Shown piece after piece: positions 40,999 to 48,472 of a stretch of DNA of 48,472 nt. The stretch spans positions 1-48,472 of the forward strand of contig JAAVZU010000004.1 in the NCBI GenBank assembly GCA_022791815.1. The letters are read 5' to 3'. This DNA is from Lachnospiraceae bacterium (GTDB taxonomy: Bacteria > Bacillota > Clostridia > Lachnospirales > Lachnospiraceae). The translations under genes were made by a program, and so were the position numbers. The notes under the pieces are model-generated. The model ran no database searches and had not been told where the DNA came from. It saw nothing but the letters and a program-made list of their open reading frames with translations. Positions within the stretch are counted from its first letter, which is position 1. Each line of letters opens with the position of its first letter.

Positions 40999-42675
40999 TT
41001 ATACATTAAAAATACTTCCTCCTACAAATTCTCTTACAATAGAATTTTTCGGAATATCTTCTGTACCTACTCCAATGAAATAATCTAAAAACTTGAGAAT
41101 CCTTTTTGCTTCAATATATTCTGGACAATCTTTTGGTATACCGAATAAAATGGGTTCTGCAAATTGCTTTAAAACTGCCAATTCATAAATAGATGCAGAG
41201 TTATACATAACATCTGCTTCCTCCTGAAATGGAAAAATATAAGATTCTTCTCCTCTTCTTACTGAGGACCACATAGCAATTGTATCTTTAGCACTGGTTC
41301 CTCTTGTTCTTGCATCCCGGACCATGCGGCGGATCAACCTTCCATCTGTAGTTGGAATACGGTTATGCTCATCAATATTTAACTGGGTAAGTGCACTAAT
41401 GTAAATTTTAAACTTACTCTCTTTTGGTAATGTATAGGATAATTGGTCATTCAAACCATGTATTCCTTCAATTACCAAAATATCATCTTTTCCCAATGTT
41501 TTATAATTACCCTTATATTCCCTATGTCCAATCTTAAAATTAAAAGTAGGAAGTTCAACTTTTTTTCCTTGAAGCAAGTCTGTCATATCTTTATTAAACT
41601 GTTCTACATCAATGGCCTCTAAACATTCAAAATTATACTTTCCATCTTCGTCTCTTGGTGTTACCTCACGATTTACAAAATAATCATCTAAAGCAATAGG
41701 GTGAGGTTTTAAACCATGTGTACGCAGCTGGACCGATAAACGATGGGAAAATGTGGTTTTTCCAGAGGAAGAAGGTCCTGCAATCATAACAAATTTCTTA
41801 TCCTTAGAATCTGCAATCTGCTGGGCAATTTCTGCAATCTTTTTCTCTTGAAATGCCTCTTGAACCAAAATCAAATCCTGAATGCCTCCAGATGAAATCA
41901 CATCATTTAATGCTCCTACAGTATCTACTTCCATTGTCTTTCCCCATTGCTTTGATTCCAAAAGAGTCTGGAACAGCTTTGGCCGGTTCGTCCATGGTTT
42001 TACCACATTTGGTTCTATTCTATTTGGCATTTGGATAATAAAACCACCCTCACATAACTGCAAAGAAAAATATTTTAACATTCCTGTACTTGGTGGCATA
42101 TATCCATAGAAGTAATCCTTAAAGCCATCTAAATCATATACATTAGCTTTAGACACCCTTCGATATTCAAATAGGCGTTTCTTATCAAGCATATGATAAT
42201 ATTCAAAAATATTTTTTGCTTCTTCTGTACTTATATTATACTTGCGAATGGTAATATCTTCATCGACAATTTCCTGCATCCTTGCAATTATCTTATCCAA
42301 TAGTTCCTGATTAAGTTCTACATCCCCTTCTAACTGACAGTAATTGCCATCTCCAATGGAGTACTGTATACTAACTTTGTTTAAGATATCCTGTCCAATC
42401 ACCCCATAAATAGCCTTTAACATCACAAAAATCATACCTCTGCAATAAGTACGATGTCCAGAAGAATCTTGTGTGGTAAGAAACTCAATTTCACAATCTT
42501 CCTCTACTTTTTTATTCAACTCTTGAAGTTTATTGTTTACACAGGCAAGAATAATCTCAAATGGATACTTTTCCTGATAGTCTCTGCTTATCTCCAAAAA
42601 AGTTATACTTTTCGGATAAACAGCATTCATTGTGTTTCCTCCACACTTAATTGTCACCTGAATCTTATTATCCAT
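40999..42675 (-). CDS. TGS-domain / uridine-kinase-like fusion protein
   Basis: 558 residues. The N-terminal TGS-like and threonyl-tRNA-synthetase-like second domain (1-~190, with the HRTYCRGM segment) is joined to a uridine kinase/phosphoribulokinase domain (about 285-500) with P-loop GPSSSGKTT (300-308) and the LDDYFVNREVTPRDEDG and IEGIHGLN motifs. Such fusions are common in Firmicutes and are annotated as uridine kinase-like; the true substrate is unclear. AGGGG lies 6 nt before the ATG. It ends the housekeeping gene series, 23 nt after nif3. Confidence 0.9.
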   Translation of the reverse strand: MDNKIQVTIKCGGNTMNAVYPKSITFLEISRDYQEKYPFEIILACVNNKLQELNKKVEEDCEIEFLTTQDSSGHRTYCRGMIFVMLKAIYGVIGQDILNKVSIQYSIGDGNYCQLEGDVELNQELLDKIIARMQEIVDEDITIRKYNISTEEAKNIFEYYHMLDKKRLFEYRRVSKANVYDLDGFKDYFYGYMPPSTGMLKYFSLQLCEGGFIIQMPNRIEPNVVKPWTNRPKLFQTLLESKQWGKTMEVDTVGALNDVISSGGIQDLILVQEAFQEKKIAEIAQQIADSKDKKFVMIAGPSSSGKTTFSHRLSVQLRTHGLKPHPIALDDYFVNREVTPRDEDGKYNFECLEAIDVEQFNKDMTDLLQGKKVELPTFNFKIGHREYKGNYKTLGKDDILVIEGIHGLNDQLSYTLPKESKFKIYISALTQLNIDEHNRIPTTDGRLIRRMVRDARTRGTSAKDTIAMWSSVRRGEESYIFPFQEEADVMYNSASIYELAVLKQFAEPILFGIPKDCPEYIEAKRILKFLDYFIGVGTEDIPKNSIVREFVGGSIFNV

Positions 42676-42698
42676 AATATCCCCTCTCTTTGCTTAAA

Positions 42699-43493
42699 CT
42701 ATAATGTAATAAATGGTTCTGTTTCTTTTGCTTGTATAATTTGTACTTTATCGCCCAATTCTTTTTTTAAATATGTACATACATATTCAGACATAAAATG
42801 TTCTGTCCCATAGTGACCTGCATCTATTACCTGCATGCCCTGATCCAACATATCAATTATAGTGTGATGATCCATATCCCCAGAAATAAATACCTCTGCA
42901 CCTTTTTTTAATGCATGTGCAGCTATACTTTTTCCAGCTCCTGTAGAGATGGCAACTCTTTGTACTTTTCTCTCTAAATTCCCGCTTACTTTAACATGAG
43001 GTATTTCAAATGTATTTTTGACTAATTGTGCCAATTGCTCTACGGTCATCAACTCTTTCAAATTCCCTGCAATTCCAATTCCTGCTACTTCTCCTGTTTC
43101 TCTATTTGTACATACTTCTTCTAATACTACATCTTTTATAATTCCAATCTTTTCTGCTACTATATCATTCATCATACATACATCAAAATTGGTATGCATA
43201 GCGTAATAGGACATATCATTTTGAATTAATTTTATAATACGTCTTCCAATAAAATCGTCTTCTATTATCTGTTTCATAGCAGAAAATATCATAGGATGGT
43301 GGGTTACAAGCATGTCTGTCTGCTGCTTTACTGCCTGGGCAATAACTGCATCTGTAGCATCTAATGCTGTCATGATACGATGAACCTTTTTATCCCTGTT
43401 TCCTACTAAAAGTCCCACATTATCCCAGCTTTCTGCATAAGATAAAGGAGCAAGTTTTTCAATACAAGCTATAACTTCTCTACATGTTACCAT
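42699..43493 (-). CDS. Nif3-like dinuclear metal centre hexameric protein (DUF34)
   Basis: 264 residues. Motifs AESWDNVGLLVG, VTHHPMIF and a C-terminal DAGHYGTEHFMSEY supply the His/Asp/Glu ligands of the dinuclear metal site. It is often annotated as GTP cyclohydrolase I type 2, a function that is doubtful; it may act on a damaged or modified nucleotide. It overlaps trmK by 14 nt, a conserved gene pair in Firmicutes. Confidence 0.92.
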   Translation of the reverse strand: MVTCREVIACIEKLAPLSYAESWDNVGLLVGNRDKKVHRIMTALDATDAVIAQAVKQQTDMLVTHHPMIFSAMKQIIEDDFIGRRIIKLIQNDMSYYAMHTNFDVCMMNDIVAEKIGIIKDVVLEEVCTNRETGEVAGIGIAGNLKELMTVEQLAQLVKNTFEIPHVKVSGNLERKVQRVAISTGAGKSIAAHALKKGAEVFISGDMDHHTIIDMLDQGMQVIDAGHYGTEHFMSEYVCTYLKKELGDKVQIIQAKETEPFITL

Positions 43494-44184
43494 AATATGC
43501 TAATCCCTCCCTGCAATATTCCATATCTTCTTGCACCACTTTCTTTCGTTTTTCGTTTTCCAATGAAGGATGCTCTCCCAATTTCTGGCAAATTTGTTTT
43601 AGGGTATCATATTCCCTATTCAAATATTTTTCAAGAATTACATGCTTGTTTGTTAAAAGATATTCCCCATATCTATAGTAAACTTCTTTCTCTATTTTAG
43701 GAAAATTATCTTCTCTCCTTGCCTTTAATATTACATAATATTTCCCAGCATCTATTACCATATCTTCTTTCATAATACGAAAACCTATTTCCTCTAAAAA
43801 AAACCGCATCTCTCTAATCTCCGATTGTGGCTGCAAAACTAATTCTTTTACCTGTTCCAATACTTCTTTTTTCCCTGTTAAAATTCTTTGCATCAGGGCT
43901 CCCCCCATCCCAGCAATTAAAAGAGTATCTACTTCTCCAGGCTCTAACGCCATCAAACCATCAGACAATCTGGTTTCAATCTGATTTTCAAAATGATATT
44001 GCTTAATATTCTCTTTTGCTCTTTCCAGCGGACCCTTGTTTACATCCATTGCAATTACCTTTGATGCAAGTTTTTCTTCTACCATATAAATTGATAAATA
44101 TGCATGGTCACAACCAATATCTGCAACCTTTGCGCCTTTTGTGATTAAATTCACTACTGCCTGTAATCTCTCTGATAATTGCAC
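43480..44184 (-). CDS. trmK: tRNA (adenine22-N1)-methyltransferase TrmK
   Basis: 234 residues, class I SAM-dependent methyltransferase with VADIGCDHAYLSIYMV (SAM-binding motif I) and LLIAGMGGALM (motif IV region), followed by the helical C-terminal part of TrmK. It makes m1A22 in tRNA. The start is GTG at 44184 with GGAAGGAAG upstream. It follows rpoD, the usual order in Clostridia and bacilli. Confidence 0.92.
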   Translation of the reverse strand: MQLSERLQAVVNLITKGAKVADIGCDHAYLSIYMVEEKLASKVIAMDVNKGPLERAKENIKQYHFENQIETRLSDGLMALEPGEVDTLLIAGMGGALMQRILTGKKEVLEQVKELVLQPQSEIREMRFFLEEIGFRIMKEDMVIDAGKYYVILKARREDNFPKIEKEVYYRYGEYLLTNKHVILEKYLNREYDTLKQICQKLGEHPSLENEKRKKVVQEDMEYCREGLAYYGNM

Positions 44185-44262
44185 GTTATCTTCCTTCCAT
44201 ATTTTAAAAATCTATCTATTTTTCTACTGTATTCTCAAGATATTGTCAACTCCAAACTGATA

Positions 44263-45387
44263 TCAGTTTTCCAAATAATCTTTTAATTTTCTGCTGCGAC
44301 TTGGATGTCTTAATTTTCTAAGTGCTTTTGCTTCAATTTGACGAATACGTTCTCTGGTTACATTAAATTCTTTTCCCACTTCCTCTAAGGTACGAGATCT
44401 TCCATCATCTAGTCCAAAACGCAAACGTAATACTTTCTGTTCTCTGTCAGTAAGAGAACCCAAAACCTCTAAAATCTGTTCCCTCAGTAAAGTATATGCC
44501 GCTGCATCCATAGGAATTGGCATATTATCATCTGGAATAAAATCTCCCAAATGGCTGTCATCCTCTTCACCAATTGGTGTTTCAAGAGAAACGGGTTCCA
44601 TAGCTATCTTTTGCACAGCTCTTACCTTTTCTACAGGTATCTTCATATATTCTGATAATTCCTCTTGAGTTGGTTCTCTGCCAAGGTCTTGTATTAATTG
44701 TCTTTGGGCACGAATCAGACGGTTAATTGTCTCTACCATATGCACAGGAATACGTATGGTTCTTGCCTGATCTGCTATAGATCTGGTAATTGCCTGCCGT
44801 ATCCACCATGTAGCATAAGTACTAAACTTATAGCCTTTCTTATAATCAAATTTCTCTACTGCCTTTATTAATCCCAAATTACCTTCTTGAATCAAATCCA
44901 AGAAATGCATTCCTCTTCCCACATATCTCTTTGCAATACTTACTACAAGACGGAGATTCGCCTCAGAAAGCTGCTTTCTTGCCTCTTCGTCTCCTTCATC
45001 CATGCGTTTTGCTAATTCAATTTCTTCTTCCAGGGTAAGAAGTGGTACTTTTCCAATTTCTTTTAAATACATACGAACAGGGTCATCAACACCAATATTA
45101 TCAGGCACAGATAAGTCAATATTTTCCAGATTCTCTTCCTCATTCTCCAATTCTTCTTCGTCTGGTTCCAATAAAAACTCATCTAATTCTTTATCTTCTG
45201 TAAAACGTAATACATCCACACCCTGTTTTTCCAAATAGTCATATATTTTTTCTAATTTCTTATTGTCTAAATTAATATCTTTAAAAAAGTCAATAATTTC
45301 CTGACTTTCCAGAACATATTTCTTTTCCTTTGCCATACTAAGTAATTGTGCCAGATGTTCCTGAAATTTCATTCTTGTCTCGTCCAT
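44263..45387 (-). CDS. rpoD: Primary RNA polymerase sigma factor SigA/RpoD
   Basis: 374 residues. Region 1.1-like acidic N-terminus (1-100), region 1.2 [17 protein letters not shown], region 2 ([27 protein letters not shown], then [22 protein letters not shown]), region 3, and region 4 ending [30 protein letters not shown]. It directs housekeeping transcription. AAAGGATG precedes the ATG. It is placed between dnaG and trmK as in the conserved macromolecular synthesis operon. Confidence 0.98.
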   Translation of the reverse strand: MDETRMKFQEHLAQLLSMAKEKKYVLESQEIIDFFKDINLDNKKLEKIYDYLEKQGVDVLRFTEDKELDEFLLEPDEEELENEEENLENIDLSVPDNIGVDDPVRMYLKEIGKVPLLTLEEEIELAKRMDEGDEEARKQLSEANLRLVVSIAKRYVGRGMHFLDLIQEGNLGLIKAVEKFDYKKGYKFSTYATWWIRQAITRSIADQARTIRIPVHMVETINRLIRAQRQLIQDLGREPTQEELSEYMKIPVEKVRAVQKIAMEPVSLETPIGEEDDSHLGDFIPDDNMPIPMDAAAYTLLREQILEVLGSLTDREQKVLRLRFGLDDGRSRTLEEVGKEFNVTRERIRQIEAKALRKLRHPSRSRKLKDYLEN

Positions 45388-45468
45388 AGTATGTCACATC
45401 CTTTCCCTCATGGTAATGCCTGCATAGCAGACATATCTGTTTATTATCTTATACGACAATACCTTTTG

Positions 45469-47241
45469 TTATCTTGCACCATCTTGTAAGGAAATATGCA
45501 ATTTTTGCAACATTGCCTGTTCTTTTATAATTCTTTGCAATTCTAAAATATCGGTAGCATGACGGTTTTGATAATCCAAACTTTCTTTTTTAATCCGAAT
45601 CACAGTCTCATTCCAAGCCTTTTCCTTTTCTTTTGGTGACATATTTTCCTTAAGATTACTATGAAATAAAGATGCTGCTTCATTTTGTTCCTCTTTATCT
45701 GAAAAAGAATTAATAATCTTAGCTGGTTTTACTTCTCCTTCTTCTTTATATTGTGTAAATAACATTTGTGCTACCTTATGATATGGTTCCTCCCTAAAAT
45801 CTTCTGGTGATAAAATTCCTTGAATTTTATCAAATAATGACACCTCCTCTATCAACCAGGTAAGCAAAAGCTTCTGAGATTCTTGTATACCATCTTCTTT
45901 CTTTTTTGTTTTTTGTCTTCTTTCTATTATACTAGATGCTTGTGTTACTGGCATCGTAATTCCGTACTTGTGTACAAGTTTACGTAAATTTTCATAAGTA
46001 ATACTATATTTTCTTGCCATTGCTTCAATATAATTATTTCTTTCTATATCCTCTGTAAACACAAGCAATTTCTTTGCCATCTCATTAAAAAATCTGGTTT
46101 TTTGTTCAGGATCATTAAAATCATAATCCTTCTCTAAAACTTCAATTTCAAAATAAAAACTATTCATTGCCTCATCTAATCTTTTTTGAAATTCATCTTT
46201 TCCCATTGCTTTTATAAATTCATCTGGATCTTTATAAGGTGCAAGTTTTACAACTTTAGTGATTAACCCTGCATCTTTTAATATTGGTATCGCCCGAAGT
46301 ACAGCCTTAATTCCAGCCTCATCGCTATCATATAATAACAAAGCCTCATCTGCATACCGTTTCAAAAGATTGGCTTGTAAACCAGTAAATGCTGTGCCAA
46401 GAGAAGCTACCGCATTAGAAAATCCTGCCTGATGCATAGCAATTACATCCATATACCCTTCACATAATATCATAGTTCTTCCTCTTGCTGTTCTGGCAAG
46501 ATGCAGTCCATACAAATTACGGCTCTTATCAAACACTTTCGTCTCTGGTGAGTTTAGATATTTAGGCTTTCCATCTCCCATTACTCTTCCACCAAAACCA
46601 ATCACCTTACTGTTTGCATCCATAATTGGATACATAACTCTATTCCAGAATTTATCATAAGCACCTTGTTTTTCATCCTGACTAATTAGACCAGATTGCA
46701 TTAAAACAGAGTCTTTGTAACCTTTATTTCGCAAATATTGATATAAGTCATTACTATATTTATTAGAATATCCTAATCCAAATTTTACTATAGTCTCTTT
46801 TGTTAATTCTCTTCCCTGTAAATATTCTAATGCTCCCTTTCCTTGAGGAGACATAAGCTGAACATAAAAATATTTGGCAGCCTCTTTATTAATCTCAAGC
46901 AATTGATTTCTAAAGTCTGCCTGTTCTTTTGCCTCACTTGAGTATTCTGTTTCTGGCAAAGTAATTCCTGCTTTCTCAGCTAAATATTTCACAGCTTCTG
47001 GAAAGGTAAAATTCTCATACTCCATAACAAATGTATATACATTCCCACTGACTCCACAACCAAAACAATGATACATTTGTTTATTTCCACTTACAGAAAA
47101 AGAAGGGGATTTCTCACTATGAAAAGGACAAAGTCCCATATAGTTCGCCCCTGTTTTTTTTAATTTTACATACGTGGAGATTACATTAACAATATCATTT
47201 CTCTGTCTCACTTCTTCAATTACTTCTTCTGGGTAAAACAT
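45469..47241 (-). CDS. dnaG: DNA primase DnaG
   Basis: About 590 residues. The N-terminal CHC2 zinc finger (CPFHSEKSPSF ... YHCFGCG), then the primase core with FWNRVMYPIMDANSKVIGFGGR, and the TOPRIM site LCEGYMDVI and LLYDSDEAG. The C-terminal helicase-binding domain is more variable. It makes RNA primers for replication. The ATG at 47241 lies 15 nt past the dgt stop with AAGGAG about 10 nt before it; an ATG at 47247 is also possible. The frame open to 47283 is not family-like. Confidence 0.97.
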   Translation of the reverse strand: MFYPEEVIEEVRQRNDIVNVISTYVKLKKTGANYMGLCPFHSEKSPSFSVSGNKQMYHCFGCGVSGNVYTFVMEYENFTFPEAVKYLAEKAGITLPETEYSSEAKEQADFRNQLLEINKEAAKYFYVQLMSPQGKGALEYLQGRELTKETIVKFGLGYSNKYSNDLYQYLRNKGYKDSVLMQSGLISQDEKQGAYDKFWNRVMYPIMDANSKVIGFGGRVMGDGKPKYLNSPETKVFDKSRNLYGLHLARTARGRTMILCEGYMDVIAMHQAGFSNAVASLGTAFTGLQANLLKRYADEALLLYDSDEAGIKAVLRAIPILKDAGLITKVVKLAPYKDPDEFIKAMGKDEFQKRLDEAMNSFYFEIEVLEKDYDFNDPEQKTRFFNEMAKKLLVFTEDIERNNYIEAMARKYSITYENLRKLVHKYGITMPVTQASSIIERRQKTKKKEDGIQESQKLLLTWLIEEVSLFDKIQGILSPEDFREEPYHKVAQMLFTQYKEEGEVKPAKIINSFSDKEEQNEAASLFHSNLKENMSPKEKEKAWNETVIRIKKESLDYQNRHATDILELQRIIKEQAMLQKLHISLQDGAR

Positions 47242-47255
47242 GCCCATCCATCTCC

Positions 47256-48272
47256 TTATTTCCAAACCTTTGGAACAAACCACTCCATATATTTATTAAT
47301 TGCATAATTGTCAGTCATCCCTGCTACATAATCACACGCTGCCTGTTTCACAGATTCCATACCTTTATCAATCATTAGTCCATACTCTTCTGATAGTTCT
47401 TTGGGATGTTCCAGGCAATATTGATATAACCGTTTTACCATTTCAATTGCTTTCATCTCCTGCCCTTTTGCCAAAGGATTTGTATATACCAGCTGAAATA
47501 AATATCCTCTCAATCCGTACATCGCATCTTGTACTTCCCTAGACATCCTGATTTCTGGAATATTCTGGCTATTACGAATTACATCATGAATTAATGTGTC
47601 CAATCTCTCTCCCTTTGAAATACCAAGCACATCCCTATATTTTTGCGGAATATCCTGCTCTATCATAATGCCTGCACGAACAGCGTCTTCAATATCATGA
47701 TTGATATAAGCAATTTTATCTGCTAACCGCACAATCTGCCCTTCCATTGTAGCAGGCTTACCAACGGTCTGATGATTCAAAATTCCATCTCTAACCTCCC
47801 ATGTCAGATTAAGACCTAAACCATGATTCTCTAATATTTCTACCACTCGTAGACTCTGCTGATGATGTGCAAAACCATGTGGACAAATTTCGTGTAATGC
47901 CTTCTCCCCTGCATGCCCAAAAGGTGTATGTCCTAAATCATGACCTAAAGCAATAGCTTCTGTTAAATCCTCATTTAAAAACAATGCTTTTGCTATTGTT
48001 CTTGCAATCTGTGATACTTCTAGTGTGTGGGTCAGTCTGGTTCGATAATGGTCACCCTCCGGTGCCAGAAACACTTGTGTTTTATGTTTCATTCTCCGAA
48101 AAGCTTTACAATGTAAAATTCTATCTCTATCTCTTTGATATTCTGTTCTTACATCACATTTTATTTCCTCCCGCTCTCTTCCTTTACTCTTGTCACTATA
48201 TGATGCAAAAGGACTTAAACAATTATGTTCCCTCTTCTCTAGTTCTTCCCGAATCATTCTATTATATTCCAA
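47256..48272 (-). CDS. dgt: dGTPase-like HD-domain deoxynucleoside triphosphohydrolase
   Basis: 338 residues. The HD-domain metal site is intact: R-T-R-L-THTLEV (first His), GHDLGHTPFGH (HD pair) and the later Asp in LADKIAYINHDIEDA. It belongs to the type 2 dGTPase-like subfamily that breaks dNTPs into nucleoside and triphosphate. The start is probably TTG at 48272, because AGAAGGTG lies 8 nt before it, while the first ATG (48257) is too far from that site. It is the first gene of the dgt-dnaG-rpoD series. Confidence 0.94.
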   Translation of the reverse strand: MEYNRMIREELEKREHNCLSPFASYSDKSKGREREEIKCDVRTEYQRDRDRILHCKAFRRMKHKTQVFLAPEGDHYRTRLTHTLEVSQIARTIAKALFLNEDLTEAIALGHDLGHTPFGHAGEKALHEICPHGFAHHQQSLRVVEILENHGLGLNLTWEVRDGILNHQTVGKPATMEGQIVRLADKIAYINHDIEDAVRAGIMIEQDIPQKYRDVLGISKGERLDTLIHDVIRNSQNIPEIRMSREVQDAMYGLRGYLFQLVYTNPLAKGQEMKAIEMVKRLYQYCLEHPKELSEEYGLMIDKGMESVKQAACDYVAGMTDNYAINKYMEWFVPKVWK

Positions 48273-48307
48273 TTATATCACCTTCTGTTTTAATTCCCGA
48301 ACGACCC

Positions 48308-48336
48308 ATTATAGAATATATATCGACATTTTTCAA
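48308..48336 (-). promoter_or_regulatory. Sigma-A promoter of the dgt-dnaG-rpoD operon
   Basis: On the minus strand TTGAAA (48331-48336), exactly 17 nt, then TATAAT (48308-48313), 36 nt upstream of the dgt start. Confidence 0.8.
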
Positions 48337-48410
48337 AAAAAATATTAGTATTTTCATATACAATATATTATGATTCCGTCATACAGAAAGTATATATCTT
48401 CTTTACAAAA

Positions 48411-48442
48411 CAAAACGGCAATGTCAAAATTGACATTACCGT
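48411..48442 (-). terminator. Intrinsic terminator of a minus-strand gene beyond the right edge
   Basis: On the minus strand ACGGTAATGTCAA and TTGACATTGCCGT pair at all but one position, followed by TTTGTTTTG. The last 30 bases of the window show stops in all minus-strand frames, so that gene ends at or before the edge. Confidence 0.75.
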
Positions 48443-48472
48443 CTTGCGTAAATAAACTACATATTATTTTAC

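Overview
The window comes from a low-GC Gram-positive chromosome, most likely an anaerobic gut-type Clostridium relative of the Lachnospiraceae kind. Supporting signs are AT-rich DNA, strong AGGAGG ribosome sites, frequent TTG and GTG starts, the dgt-dnaG-rpoD-trmK-nif3 housekeeping block, a Clostridial Flp/Tad pilus locus with DUF5702 and FHA proteins, a noncatalytic starch-binding surface protein, and the sporulation-type genes bofA and a spoIIQ-like gene. Nearly all genes lie on the minus strand. The exceptions are a starch-binding protein, a subtilase and an alanine-type symporter.

Left part (1-9.5 kb, accessory). A polymorphic-toxin-type gene with a pretoxin HINT domain runs off the left edge. 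It is followed (in map order) by cbiD and cobI (cobalamin synthesis), a NUDIX hydrolase, two decayed membrane-protein genes, thiC with a clear sigma-A promoter, and a LytTR/GHKL two-component pair that has the stump of an ABC ATPase gene behind it. Several short protein-like ORFs and decayed genes lie between them, so this part looks like a region of turnover.

Middle (9.5-24 kb). It holds a LysM-lysozyme, glycogen synthase, a lipoprotein, an RlaP-type nucleotidyltransferase, and a rho - response regulator - ABC transporter - histidine kinase series. A 144-bp miniature inverted-repeat element with an 8-bp target-site duplication sits between the ABC permease and the kinase. Then come the starch-binding protein on the plus strand, and a flavodoxin-fold/SCP2 fusion behind a rhomboid protease.

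Tad pilus region (24-35.4 kb). A continuous minus-strand operon reads prepilin peptidase, CpaE-like, TadA ATPase, TadB, TadC (with a large extra extracytoplasmic domain), Flp pilin, DUF5702 protein, two TadE-like pseudopilins (one with a repeated Cys/His module) and an FHA protein. The pilin gene is bracketed by RNA hairpins.

Right part (35.5-48.5 kb). bofA, an exported subtilase, a sodium:amino-acid symporter, and a degenerate M23 (SpoIIQ-like) gene with a sigma-F-like promoter are followed by a TGS/uridine-kinase fusion, nif3, trmK, rpoD, dnaG and dgt. These last genes are probably read from one strong promoter at the right end. No tRNA, rRNA, CRISPR array or intact insertion sequence was seen.
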